Shown piece after piece: positions 35,601 through 47,929 of a DNA stretch of 64,000 bases. The notes under the pieces were generated by a model that saw only the letters and a program-made list of their open reading frames with translations, had not been told where the DNA came from and ran no database searches. The position numbers and the translations under genes were made by a program. The first letter of the stretch is position 1, and each line of letters starts with the position of its first letter. The DNA is from Elmis aenea (taxonomy: Eukaryota; Arthropoda; Insecta; Coleoptera; Elmidae): NCBI GenBank assembly GCA_947652605.1, contig CANTFG010000198.1, forward strand, positions 1 through 64,000, given 5' to 3'.

Positions 35601-37161
35601 GATCGACGAGCGTACTCTTGCGGAAGCGAATGATGCTGCTTTATGCGAAATACGTTGGATATTAAATGGATTTCGTGAAGGAGCGGAGCGTTATAATTTG
35701 CCCATGCCGGTTCACGAATACGTTGTCGGTGGTTTTGATAACATGCAGGACATGCCGGTTGATAGATTGAACGATAGGCAACGTGAAATCTTCGATCGCA
35801 TTTTTGGTGCTCTTATTTCTTTTGTTGACGGCGCAAATCCACCGCAGCGATTGTTTTTGGTTGATGGACCAGGCGGTTCCGGTAAGACGTTCCTTTACAA
35901 TACGTTGTTGTGTGAAGCGGAAAGACGTGGTATTGAAACCGTTGCAACCGCTTTCACAGGTATTGCCGCCTTGCTGCTTCGCAGGGGTTCGACTAGTCAC
36001 GGTAAATTTGGACTACCGTTGGATGTGGACGAGTACATTTGCAGTAACATAACGATGCAGAGTCGTGAAGCCGAAGAGCTTCGTCGCGCGAAGCTTATTT
36101 TGTGGGACGAGGTATCAATGATATCGAAGCATGTGTTACACTGCGTCGATCAATTGTTGCGGGAAGTCTGCGACGTTGGTTTGCCGTTTGGCGGTAAGGT
36201 TGTCGTAATCGGAGGTGATTTCCGACAAGTTTTACCGGTAACGCCGAATGGAACACGGAATGAGATGGTCACGTGGACGATAAAGTACAGCGATTTATAT
36301 AGGTTTTTCGAAAAGGTGAGGTTAACCGCGAATGTAAGGGTCGAAGCCGATCAAATCGATTTTACCAATCAATTGCTACTTGTTGGCGAGAATCGACACG
36401 ATAAAATTGCCGGTCTTCCCGACGATTACGTCGACCTCAGTAATTTTCGAAATGTCGATACGATTTGGGAATTGATTGAGGCCGTTTTCGAAAATGATTT
36501 CGGCGAAGCCTGTCAAGATAGGGTCATCTTGACATCTTTGAACGCCAATGTTGACGCCATCAATATGATGATTTTGGACAGGTTGCCTGGTGAGGAGAAG
36601 ATATATTATTCAGCCGATAGATCCGCCGACGAGGACGAACTGCTTCCTGTTCCCGTCGAATATATGAATAGCGTATCGCCGGCCGGATGCCCTCCTCACG
36701 AGCTGAGGCTTAAAATAGGTTCCGTGATAATGCTCTTACGTAATTTGAATTTGACGAACGGTCAATGCAACGGTACGAGATTAGTTGTACGGCGCTTGTT
36801 CGATAATTGTATCGTTGCCGAAATTATATCTGGCCAACATGTAGGGAAGGTTGTGTTTATACCGAGGATTGACATAACTCCTATGAGAAGTCAATTCGTG
36901 CAGGGAATGACGAGACGGCAATTTCCGGTCAAATTATCTTTCGCCATGACCATTAATAAAGCGCAAGGTCAAACGTTCCGCAAAGTCGGTGTAGATTTGC
37001 CTTGTCCCGTGTTTACGCACGGTCAGTTATATGTGGCGTTGAGCCGAACGCGTAGAGCGGAGGACTTGGTATTGCGTATTGCCGAAACGGAAGAACACGG
37101 CAGTATGGGCATACAAGGCCGTAAGTGTACCGCGAATGTCGTATACGAGGAGGTAATATGA
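29621..37161 (+). CDS. Helitron Rep-helicase protein (about 1640 aa), probably three exons
   Basis: The long frame (32688-37161) is intact. Counting from 32704: a Helitron-like N-terminal domain; the Rep nuclease with FITFTCNPKWSDVI (about residue 510), the HUH motif LPHAHI (about 577) and the tyrosine motif QYLYKYINKC (about 715); then a Pif1-type helicase with Walker A GPGGSGKT (about 1056), Walker B LILWDEVSM (about 1131), GGDFRQVLPV (about 1170) and a C-terminal INKAQGQT...YVALSRT block (about 1412-1450). Such proteins nick, unwind and transfer single-stranded DNA in rolling-circle transposition. The frame has no upstream ATG in its own exon. Exon 29621-29703 (MDSDEEFVGGSRMDVEEV...) and exon 32217-32582 join to it in phase (total 4923 nt, open throughout), but the second donor, AG|GTTCGT, is weak. 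Internal initiation at ATG 32740 is the alternative. The frame is much GC-richer than its surroundings. I could not find the 5' TC or 3' CTRR ends. Confidence 0.85.
30714..31623. mobile_element. TA-flanked, non-coding element (910 bp), pogo/Tigger-like in architecture
   Basis: Left end GGGGAAGGCGGGGTAGAACG and right end (reverse complement) CGGGAGGCAGGACGAAACGG are imperfect inverted repeats, both leading into GGAACC. TA flanks both ends (30712-30713 and 31624-31625). Words from the ends recur inside: GGGGCAGAACGGAC near 30740, GGGGCAGGATAGACCG near 31091, CCATTCCGCCCCA near 31128, GGGGCAGAATGGACCG near 31424. This layout repeats that of the 17352 element, although the sequences differ. No coding sequence is recognisable. 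It sits in the proposed first intron of the Helitron-type gene. Confidence 0.75.
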
Positions 37162-40100
37162 ATGTTCGTGAGAAAATAATCCTGAAACTGGTTCGAGGAT
37201 TCGTGTTGTGGCGAAAATTATTAATTTGCAACAATGTCGGATGGCGTTGGCATGCTTATTGTTTGTTAATGTTGATTCAAATTAAGTGATATAAGCGTCG
37301 CAAAATAAACGTCTCGCTGTGAAACATTTATCGCATTGAATTTTATAGAACTTTTGGATGGTTTTCTTGCTCAGTAATGTTTTATAGGTTTTATGTTATC
37401 GATGACGCCGATTTAAAAATGGTCGAAAACGTCGGAACGTGTAAAAGAATTTTTATATTAAACAATCTGTTATTCGAATTTTTATTACACTCTTATTTAA
37501 TATTAATGCAAACGATTTTAACTATTAAAGTTATAAGAACTAATCTTGTTTGTAGCTCCGGTTTAAATGTTTATAAATTATTTAATTAATAATTATTAAA
37601 TGAATATTATTTTGTTAATGAATTATCACGTTGTTCTGGAATATTAATTTTCTATTATTAAGAGATATTGATTATAATTGTTTGTTTATCTCGTACAAAG
37701 TTTTATTATTCTTTATGTACACGTTACATAAATAAATTCAACCGTCGACGTAATTTTGCATCATACATTGTTGGTGTTGGTGGAGAAGATTGCTTTTAAG
37801 TAAATATTAAATCGGCGTTTTTGATTGACGTTTATGTTTGCGATGCAATATGAAAACAATATCGCCGGCTATTATGGCAATTGCAGTATCTTTAAGTTTG
37901 ATAACAAATTAAAGTTAATTGTAACTTTAGCATTAAACTGGTGCAAGTGGAAAATAAGTTTCGTCCGGTATGTGCAATCGCAAGGTGAATTTACCTTGTT
38001 CGATATTGCGCTTGGCGGTCAATGCTCAATCCTGGAAAAGAACAATTTGTAGTAAATTATTTCACGACGATGTACTGTTTGTAATGTAAAATACACCGAA
38101 AAGCGTTTATTGTCCAATATTGTGTACGCATTGCATTAATTGTTTTGCCGATGTTTTTTTTTTTTAATTACATGTAAATTGTCAATACTTTTAATGCCGT
38201 ACACCCATGTTGCTCGACCCGTTGCTTGCGAGCAACGTTGTGTCACGATATTCTTCATTTGGCTCGCTACAACTTTGGATGTAATTGATATTCATTAACA
38301 TATTATAAATAATTATTGCTTGTTTATTAAAACGTTTATAATTAAAATCAAATGATATTGAATATATGTTTGCGTAAAAATGTCAATTCTAAATTAGTTG
38401 GAGCCTTGTTATAGGTCGGGCGCGATTGTTGTGGACCGACAACTATAAGCAGCAAAAAGATGAGCGCTTGCGAAATTATTGTTGATGGTTAAGAGTGCAA
38501 CGAGCGGTTCTAATTTGCATAAAATGTAATTTATGTATCGACCAATATGATTTGTATTCCTCTCCAGTATATTTTTTAGTACATGGTAGGGTTGAGGCCG
38601 AACGCGGGAACTGCTCATTGCCTTATCTCGCACGTCCAAGTCGTTTGTGATATAGTTTGTCTTTGATTAAGTGACTAGGTGCGGGGTTGGTACCTATTTA
38701 TTATTATCGTTTGCATTTTAATTGACGCGTTATATGAAGTTTCATTTCAAAATAATATGTTTAATAATTGCTTTTATGCTGTCGACGTTTAAGTTGTTTC
38801 TTAGTGATTTTATCTGCTGTATTAGGTGTACCAGGTATGGATTTGCGTTGTCATTTCGGTAATATAATGTTAATTTGTTTTACTGTTTTGAATTTCAGGT
38901 GCTGTTCGTTAGCTAATGATAATTACTTATACCCATTCGCTGTTCCCACGATTGCGTGTATACTTTGTGACCGATATCTAATGTTATAAAGATATGATTC
39001 AAGTGTCGTTTTGCAGTAGCCGTTTATTTCAAATGGCCAAGCGACGGTAGGTTTACTTGATATTAATTTTATCTTACGTTGAATCCGTGAGAATTGTTTA
39101 AATGTGCACAGTATCTTCTATTATAAATGGCGATGGATGATGGTTTTACTAAAACGTAAAACAAACTGCCATAACAAAATATGCTAATAAACGTCGGCTT
39201 TGAGACGACGCCAATCATGTTTATAAATGTATAATTCTATATTCCATTTGAATATTATGCCTGTTTTGGCATAAGCAAGATTGTGTTGCGATAATAATAT
39301 TAAAATGTACGGAGGAACAATTAGATCTATTACATTCTTGGAATTAAAGCTAAATTATTATAATTAATTCAAACAACTGATGGACAATTCATGTAGGCTA
39401 CACCCTTTTTAGTTTCGATTATCGGTTGTTAATAAGAATTTCAATTATAATTGTTAAGGTAGTCAATTATAACGTAATTTAGAAACAAAATCCGTAAGTT
39501 ATTTAATGATGGTAATTTTTCTATCGGTAATCGTACACAGCGAATGTTTCAGAACAATTTTGAAATAGTAAAATTGGGTTTTCTTAATTCTGCGATCATT
39601 AAAATTATTATTAACAAATTTATTTCGAATTTCAGATGATTAGGCGATGGAACAGTATCGTAACTGTACATGTGATAACTGATTGTGGCAACAATGCAGC
39701 GATATATACAATACTAAAGATTTCTGAATTTAATCGAAGCAATAATTGAAATACGAATTTTTAATTGATCTTTGGTCCCTTATCGAGAACACTAATAACT
39801 GGTATTGAATATTATGTTACTTTGTTTATTGACGACGGAAAGGTATGCCAAGAAAAATTATACTGTAAGCAACATTACTTGAGCTGGTTGAATATACTGG
39901 ATAAAATTTTATATTGTTCACATCGCCGTATAAGAAAAGGTAAGCGAATGGCGGATTCGCTATTGTGACGGCAATTATTAATAAAAATGTAATTTTAATT
40001 GTTTGTTTTGAAAGCAGGTGAAAAGATAATGCATTGAATTGGTACAAATGAAAAATCACTCAGGGACAATTAAAGTATAGGTCGTATGAGTCATTGAATT

Positions 40101-43100
40101 TTGCGACTGTCGAAAATTATAAATGAAACTTTAATGGCACTTACAGTCGCAACGGAAAACAGACCTAACACTGTTTGTAATGAGTAAATGAATTTAGTTT
40201 TATAATGGTTGGTCAGTCTTTCCAACTATTGAACGTGCATTACGTTTAAACAGATGGATCTGTGAATCAACATCTGCTTTGAGAGCTATTGGGAGCCGTT
40301 TAAAATGGTCTGAATAATAAATAGGGAAGTAAGTGCCAATTTAAGTACAATGGTCTACGTCATAGAATGCATCGAATGTTGAAATTCATATGGGAAACGT
40401 TAATGAGAAACATAATGTAGACCATTATTCACAGCGAACTATGGTGGAATATTTCAACACCGTTGGTAATTGATTTATTGTCTTTAGTTGTATAAGGCTT
40501 GTCGTAATTATTTTGTAGGTGTGTATCGACCAATACATTCAAACGTGAAGTACCAATGAATCAACAAGTTTCCTGAACGAGCGTGTAATCTTGCATAAGT
40601 GCTTTGGTTGTATTTGGAAGCTACTTTGTCATCGGACATATGATAACGCATTTTAAATTGTAATATATACTGTAAATGCCTTCGTAATGTAATAGACTTT
40701 CAACAATTATTAAATGTTCCTAAAAATAACTGTGTGAAAATTCAGAACTCGAAATATGTTCGTTATTTGCAATTGTTATTTTTTCCACGTAAGACATTGC
40801 AAATCGAGATTAATTTGTCTACGAGTATTTGTGCTGTTGCTTATTAAGTGTCGATATGGTAATTTCTTGTTTGCAAATATTGGTTTATTAAATTTTTGTT
40901 GTAGTGTATTTGGCGAAGTATTGTTCATAATCGAGTTATTGTCACAAATAATTTGTGTAAGGTATCTTTAATGAAGTACCATTGTTTACCTTGAAATGCT
41001 TATTCAATTAAACATCATATTTAAGTTGTTTGGTTCAAATTTGTTCCGTGGTTAACTTTCGTGTGAATACAATTTTATTATACATATATTTTAATGCTTT
41101 TTTCGAAACATTCATTTGCTGTTGATATATTGTAGCTGATGAAAAAAAAATCGTGTATTAATGTACCAATAAAAATTATATTATATGGTTGAGTTAATTT
41201 TATATTTTGTTGTTGTATAATAAAATGTTTTGTTTGGAAGTTGTTTTTAATATATTGATTTACGCACATGTATTTTACTTTTTTTCTTATTGTGAAATTT
41301 CAAAAAATCGTTTTAAATAATCATTATTGTTAATCCGCTTGAATAGTTATTGTAGTCTATGTTGCTTTCTGTACAACCGACTGACAAATAAATGATTTTC
41401 GAAAATTGGTTGTCTTAATCATTAACCCTAATAACGAAGAAAAATGCGATATGCCATGTTTATAATAAAAAACAAACCAGGTTTTTTAAACAAAAAGGAT
41501 CCATTTGGGACAAATTTGTCACTATTATTTGATTCGGCCTAAAAAGTTGTTTTTGGCAACTTTTTTACCCATTTAAAATAATTCAAACTCCAGAGAAATT
41601 ATTAACGATTTCCAAAACTGCACTTTCCTGTTTTTGCTCATTGTCCTTATACCGTTTGAGATATTTGTTTGTTTTCTTTGGATTATCAATCTGCAACGAA
41701 TTTAGCTATTTTGGCAAATTTAAACGCATACACAAGCTATTGTAATAAGCGAAATGCCCATTATATAATTCGTACTTTAATCATTCCGTATTTGCCGTTA
41801 CAGTTTTTATATACTGCATTTTTAAAATTTAAGAAAGTTTGAATTTTCTTCTTGGAATTTTATTCATGGCAAAGGAGTTGTTTGAAAGCATGGATAATTT
41901 TCATTATCTGTTGTGGTTTTGCCGGAACGCAAATTTCAATGTTGCTCAATAGTTTTGGTTTATTACCGTAAACCGCCGTTGGTTTTACTTTGTTTTCAAG
42001 TGTTTTTCAATGTGACCATTATACCTTTCAATTAAATAAATTGGAATAAAGTCCATGGCAGCAATAGAACCTTTTACTATATAACTTTTACCTAAAAGTA
42101 TTTTACGACTTAAAAAAAAATTAAAAAATATTCAATATCGTCCTAAAGGGATTTTGAGTGAGGGGCTACTTTGACATTGCATTTTCTTAGTTATGTCGAA
42201 GTTTCAGTATAGTTGGCGTTTCTCTCACATATTAATGCAAAGCAATTATTTTTTACAACCAGAGCATAAGTTAAAGGCTTATTAATATCAAAGTACATTT
42301 TGTAAATCACGTATTAAAAAAAGTTTGGCATTCTTTTAATTATATGTATCGAAAATAAACAAAACCGTTATTAAATTAAAATAAGAAAAATTGCCTATAA
42401 TATATATATGTAAAAACATTTATAAAGGAAATACACTCGTTTTTTCACACCTCTCGCATTAATGGAACGGATTTGTTGATCCTCGATTACACATGCTGCA
42501 AATTCAGTTTTTACATGTCAATTACATTTGCATATGGTGAAGAAAGTCTTATTTACAGTTTAAACACAAATTGCTATATTTAATGTCTTTATTATTATTA
42601 TATATTGTATATCTGATTATTACGGTTTGTCAAAGTTTCTCCCGAAGTCATAGTATTCCCACTTTTCGGGATTCGTTATTATTGAACAGTGAACGAAAGT
42701 ATAAAATTATATGGGTATTTACAGTGGAATTTCATATTTTGGTTTGTTATCTTGTTGGTAGTGGTTATAATCGATCGTGTCGTTTTTGTAAATGTAAATT
42801 TTCAATTTTTATAGCTTTTTTCAATATTGCATGCCAAAAAATTAATTTTTCAAGGAATTTATGTAGCGTTATTTATTTTAGCGACTTTCGAATATTGGTT
42901 CAGCGTAATTTGTTTTAGCCATAAAGCCGAATCGAATTTCAACTCATTAGTGATACCAAACGTGTCGAATTTGCAGTGTAGCAAATACTGTTTAAAGTGG
43001 CATTTTGCCGAAATTTAAAATTTAAAATGAAATAATGGCTTTTATTCGTATGTTTTGCATTTAAAGGTACTTGCGTTCGTGGTCGGCACCTTTTTCGCAA

Positions 43101-43543
43101 ACGGTTGTTTTGGTATTGATGTTTATATCGGTTTGTTTGGCAATAAACGTAATGATTAATCTAATGTTGTGGTGTAATGCGTATGTGTTCGTATTGTTCG
43201 TTCATGTTACCACGACTGTATTTACGGATATATGAAATTTTGAAGCAGAGTAGTTCATAGTTTTGTTCCGAAACAATTGTATCTTAATAAACACACGGTC
43301 GTCCATCAAAATTTATTGTTTGTTATAATTGTAAATAACATATTTTGTGTTTGTCCTAATACATTGATTGTGTACTGGAATAGCGTTTGATCAACACATT
43401 TTTGTAAGTTTTTATATTCGGATAAAACGGGGATATGTTTGTTTTTGTGTTCGCTTGCGTTGAGTTGCCGAAAATTGTCGATGTGGGCGTTTTCGATGTG
43501 TTCGTTTGCCGTTGTTATTTAGTGCAACGCAGTAACTGTTAAC
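37162..43543. other. Long AT-rich region without a recognised gene
   Basis: The Helitron element probably ends somewhere in the left part. A hairpin with an 8-bp stem (GTTGCTCG / CGAGCAAC, about 38209-38236) is the best stem seen, but no CTRR terminus follows it. Several short stretches bounded by acceptor- and donor-like signals exist (for example 39017-39046 before GTAGGT, and ATGATTAGGCGATGG after TTTCAG at 39636), but no chain of exons could be built. 38400-38640 is slightly GC-richer. Confidence 0.4.
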
Positions 43544-45066
43544 ATGGAGAAACAATCCGTAAGTTTCAATTTTGTTGTTGACATTCCATTGTTCCGAAAA
43601 AACGGTATCAATTTTCTTTTAATTGTGTAATTAAATTTTTAACGTATTGTTATCTTCGTACAAAATCAAACGTTCATTCATTCAACGGCATTCTTGATCG
43701 CATAATACCAATGAACGATGGTCTTATTATATTCTATAAAAGTTATCGTGCGTAATATTTTCGTCGGATAGCATGAGTTTTGTATAATTTATTTAATGTT
43801 TTATTAGAATCCTTATGTATTCGACGGCGAAATTGAGTTCGTCGACGATGATTTGGAGCCTTTTGAAGAAGAGATGGACATCGAAGTCTTACTTACAACG
43901 GAGTTCGAACAACCGGCCCAGAACAATATTGAAGTACATCCTATGTGTTCTACTTTGCAACTAACACCATTGATGGAAATGACCGGTAAGTTTTGAAAAG
44001 CTTGTTAATTCGTGATTGTTATTATATTGTTATTCAAGTTCATTGGCGTAGTTAGCCCCGAGGTCCAGGGGGGGCTGCAGCCCCAGGTGACTGAGGCTGT
44101 GAGCTAAAAAAAAAAAGAAAAAGGTCCTCGCTTTTGAACTTTTGTTGAATCCGGGCCTAATTCTGCTTAATATTAAGACAATTTAAAAAATAATGCTAGA
44201 TTGGTGCTAATCTATAGGTCGAAATTCTTCTTTCTGTTTATTTAACAGAATACGGTTTCAATTACGTTTGGTGTTTTGTTTAAATGTTTTGTGTTTTTTG
44301 GCCAGGGGGGGCTAATGAGAGCTCAGGGGGGGCTTAGCACCCCCTGGTCCCCCCCTAACTACGCCAATGTTCAAGTTGTTTTATGAATGTATTTCCCTTG
44401 TTTCGATTTGGCGAGTCATTTTAATATTAACATTATTGTTGGCGTTATAGCGAAAGAAATTAAAAAGAAATTTGCACTCTCTTTATCACATTATTGAAGA
44501 ATTACTGGAAATTTCTGCGATGTATCATTTATTTACATTTTACCACATCGCTACTTTTAAAGGAGTCTGATTTAATTAAGCAATATTTATTTATTCATTT
44601 TATATTATATGGATTACAATTGTAATTAAAAATATACATTCTATGCAGAAACTGTTCCCATGCAAACAATGAATGAAGGTAGGGCAGAATTCGAAACCTC
44701 AAAAACCGATCACCATGCGGCTAGTGCGTGCATGCAGGTCGAAGTTATTACAAACGGTAAGGCATAATTTTAATAAAACAATATTGATGGAATGTAAAGC
44801 ATTGTAATACTAACAACAATTTAAACGGAGAAAACAATTATATTACCGTAGGTAATAATAAAATTGGGTAACATATTTTATGATTGCGATTTGTGCTGCA
44901 TCAATGATAATTAAATGTTTGTAATAGTCATTGCGTAAAATGTTGGTTTTCATTTTTTGAATCCACTTGTACATTTATTGACGGGGATGACATTACTGAT
45001 GAACTGCTGCTGTTAATATGTGTCGAAGCTGTATTGGAGCAAGTGATGGAATTAAATAAAAAATGA
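43544..45066 (+). CDS. Small-exon gene encoding an acidic protein; unrecognised, 3' end uncertain
   Basis: Exon 1 is 43544-43558 (ATG GAG AAA CAA TCC, then GTAAGT), exactly 15 nt and phase 0, like exon 1 of the gene at 6090. Exon 2, 43808-43985, reads NPYVFDGEIEFVDDDLEPFE and ends phase 1. Exon 3, 44649-44756 (108 nt), is phase 1 at both ends and reads ETVPMQTMNEGRAEF and onwards. A plausible final segment around 44979-45066 reads ITDELLLLICVEAVLEQVME and ends NKK-stop. Its only in-phase acceptor (GTCGAAG at about 45033) is weak, so the last junction is not secure. There is no signal peptide or known domain. The strongly acidic first half (EFVDDDLEPFEEEMDIE) and helical C-terminus would fit a nuclear interaction protein, but that is inference. 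A hAT MITE lies in intron 2. Confidence 0.45.
44041..44369. mobile_element. hAT-type MITE, 329 bp, perfect ends and 8-bp target duplication
   Basis: The ends CATTGGCGTAGTTAG and CTAACTACGCCAATG are perfect 15-bp inverted repeats. The target TTCAAGTT is duplicated exactly at 44033-44040 and 44370-44377. G runs and C runs (about seven bases each) adjoin both ends. It has no coding capacity. The perfect ends and target duplication suggest a recent insertion, in intron 2 of the small acidic-protein gene. Confidence 0.92.
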
Positions 45067-45186
45067 AAAGCATGTAATATATGAATAATTTTGAAAAACA
45101 AGTATTAATTTTATAATGATAATAAATTTGTATGTTTTAACAGTTTTTTGACTATTACTTTATACGAGTATGTTATATTTATTATA

Positions 45187-46460
45187 TACCGGGTGTTAAC
45201 CACCAGCCGTGAACATGGGGAATTAACATTGGTTTTTACTTCTTTTCGGATTTTTTTCCCCAATTGAATTTATATTAAAATTAATGGTAACAATTGAAAA
45301 ATAAAATTATTAGCATCATTTGAGACCATTAATAAGTTTAAATGTTTAATATTTAGTTTTTTAATTAATATTTTAAAATCCGATTAATTTTACAAATATA
45401 AGTAGCCATGACTGTTAATCTTATATTTGGCTTCATTAATTTTTGTTATTATCAATTTTTATATCAGCGAGTTATTTCTTTAACGACTTTGATTAAAATT
45501 GAAAAAAAAACTACAATAGAGGAATAGTTTTTATGGTAAATACTTTTTGCAGCATTAAAGTGGTGCATCTTTGTCGAGAGTAATTACAATAGTCGACACT
45601 ATTATTACTTAAATTTCAACTTAAAATTAAAAACAAAAACAAAAAATATAAAAGAATAAATTTTACGGCAAATACTCAAAAAGTCCCCCATTCCTACATA
45701 AACAATATCCCAATCTATTATAAAAACCGTTTCCACAGGGGCTAGCTGTTTGTTATTTATTAAAGCACATTCTGCTACTATTGCATTCCTAAAAGAATTA
45801 ATATCTGAATGGCATTTTTTATGAATTTTACTTTTAAGGTGGCCCGACAGAAAGAAGTCACAAGGTGCTAAATTAGGAGATCTGGCTGGCCAATTTATTG
45901 TTTTACTTCTACCAATTCAGCGATAGGGAAAACAATCGTTTAAAAAGTATCAACATCTAAACTGTAATGAGCTGGACGTCCGTCATGTTGGAACCAGATC
46001 TTTTGATTTTCTCTTGCAACTTTTTCCAGCGCAGGACCTTCTTTGGTTATTAAAAGGTCTAATTATATATCTGAATATAAATTTCCCTCAATTTCAAAAT
46101 GTTTAACAATTTGGTTATTAAAACAGCTAGCCCAAATATTAATTTTTTGAGGAAATTGCGTTCTGGTGGATATGTAGCAGCGTGGATTTTCCTGCGCCCA
46201 AATCTGCTATTTTGAACATTTGATTCATTGTTCAAAGTAAACGTAGATTCGTCGGTAAAAGAAATTGATGAAAGAAAACTGCGATCGTTGTTGGCGTGTA
46301 CTTGCATTACTTCACAAAAAACATTTCTATTGTCTTGATCCGCAGGAAGAATTTTCTGGTGTCACTGCGATTTGTATGGATGATAACGGTGATTTTGTAA
46401 AATTTTAAATACTTCTGTCCTAGACAAATCCACTTCGCGCGATATTTGCCCCAGACTGGA
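45187..46460 (-). pseudogene. Tc1/mariner-superfamily (IS630-like) transposase, broken
   Basis: On the minus strand, starting near 46455, a helix-turn-helix piece (ISREVDLSRTEVFKILQNH) leads to HPYKSQ, a stop, then FCEVMQVHANND and the first catalytic aspartate region SFTDESTFTLNN. After a frameshift comes KIWFQHDGRPAHYS, which holds the second catalytic aspartate, a stop, and then the NWPARSP...PCDFFLSGHLKSKI-like region near 45870. The non-coding end reaches 45187 (CCGGGTGTTAACCACC, preceded by TA). At least three frame breaks make it inactive. The N-terminal end stops near 46460 with no inverted partner, so that side is truncated. A related end piece lies at 6985-7343. Confidence 0.8.
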
Positions 46461-47925
46461 CGTACAATTAATTCATAACAACCAATAAAATTCTCTATAT
46501 AGTGTATATCGTTTTGTGTTCTGTTTTAATTAAAATGTTATTCGAAAAAACGTTTTTTGTATATATAAAACAAATTACTTCAATTTAAAACTATTTGTTT
46601 TTAACATTCTCGTTTTAAATTTTGTAATAACATTTTTTATTGGGAACGAATACATTATTGTGGCATATAGCCTATACGCGCCGTAACACCAAAAATGGCG
46701 TTTTGACAGTCGTTTAAAAAAGTTTTGGGCGTTGTGTTCACATCACGATGTACGCACGTTTACAAAGAATACATTTTTGAACTAGAATGATGATTGCGCA
46801 AAGCTTTGTTTTGTTTAAATTGACATCCATTCCTTTTTTTGATTTTCTTAGACTTATTTTTACTTTGCGTATTCGAATGATAGGGTTTTGGTTTTTGTTG
46901 ATACCGTGGCGAAATTGCAGCGGTTGTTTAATGTTCAAGGATTTAGGATTAATATGAAGAAAAGCACTTATTTTTAAATCGAAAAACAATGTTTCGTATA
47001 ACCCTTTACAGTTAGGATGCCTTTTAGGAAAATTGATACAAACCGCGATTTACTTGTTGTTATTACTTGTAATCAGTATATATGTAGATAGTATTATTCG
47101 TAAAACATTACTGGGTGGTATTAACTGTATCAACAATTTATATTATTCTTTATAACATTATCGACAATTCGTTTTGATGCCGTTAAGGTGTTGCCGTTAA
47201 TACAAATGTTGGTCCGTTGCATAATTAGATTAACTTTAGAAATATAAACTGTATATGCAAAAGTAAGGGGAAATGTATTAATATTTTAAACAAATATTTG
47301 TTATTATGATGTTGGAAATAAAATCAAATAAGGTATGGTATGTTAATAATGGTTAACGTTTCATGAAAATGTTTGAAAGTTAAATAATGTACGAAACTTA
47401 AAATTCGGTGTAAAATTTATGTTGAAAGTAAGAATTGTTAGAAATGTGATATTATTAGTTGTTTAGCGTTAACGAAAACGTTACCTGTTCATACGATATT
47501 CATTCGTGTCCATTTAATAATCCTACACATGTTAAATGTACTATTTTATATTATATAACCGAATACAATTCGTAACAAAATCCATTAAATTGATTGGCTA
47601 GTTAAAATGATTCTATTGAATAAGTATTGTTTTGAAGTTGTTATTAGTATCGGGTACTTGTTCGACGTTCGAAGTATTATTAAGACAATTAACTTGGAAA
47701 ATTGTTATTTTAAATGATATTTTCAATAATTTTAGAATTTTAGAATTTGGTAGCGATTTCGTTGTCAATTGTACTATTCTGGCTATATTCTATAATTTTC
47801 TAAAATTTTTAATGTACCTACGTATCGTTTTTACTAATTTTAATGTAACGATTGTGTACTTAATGTTCGTACCATTGTAATTTTATATATCATAAAAATT
47901 ATGTCTTATTATATTATAAATATCA
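46461..47925. other. Intergenic, AT-rich; nothing recognised
   Basis: Several open stretches on both strands have the composition of random AT-rich DNA. None shows a domain, splice chain or repeat that I can support. Confidence 0.4.
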
Positions 47926-47929
47926 ATAT

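Noticed and set aside
38209..38236. Hairpin with stem GTTGCTCG as a possible Helitron 3' terminus
   Set aside because: No CTRR follows within the expected 10-15 bases, and it is over 1 kb past the stop codon.
41424..41440. TTAACCCTA as a possible piggyBac-type end
   Set aside because: No inverted partner ending in TAGGGTTAA was found nearby.
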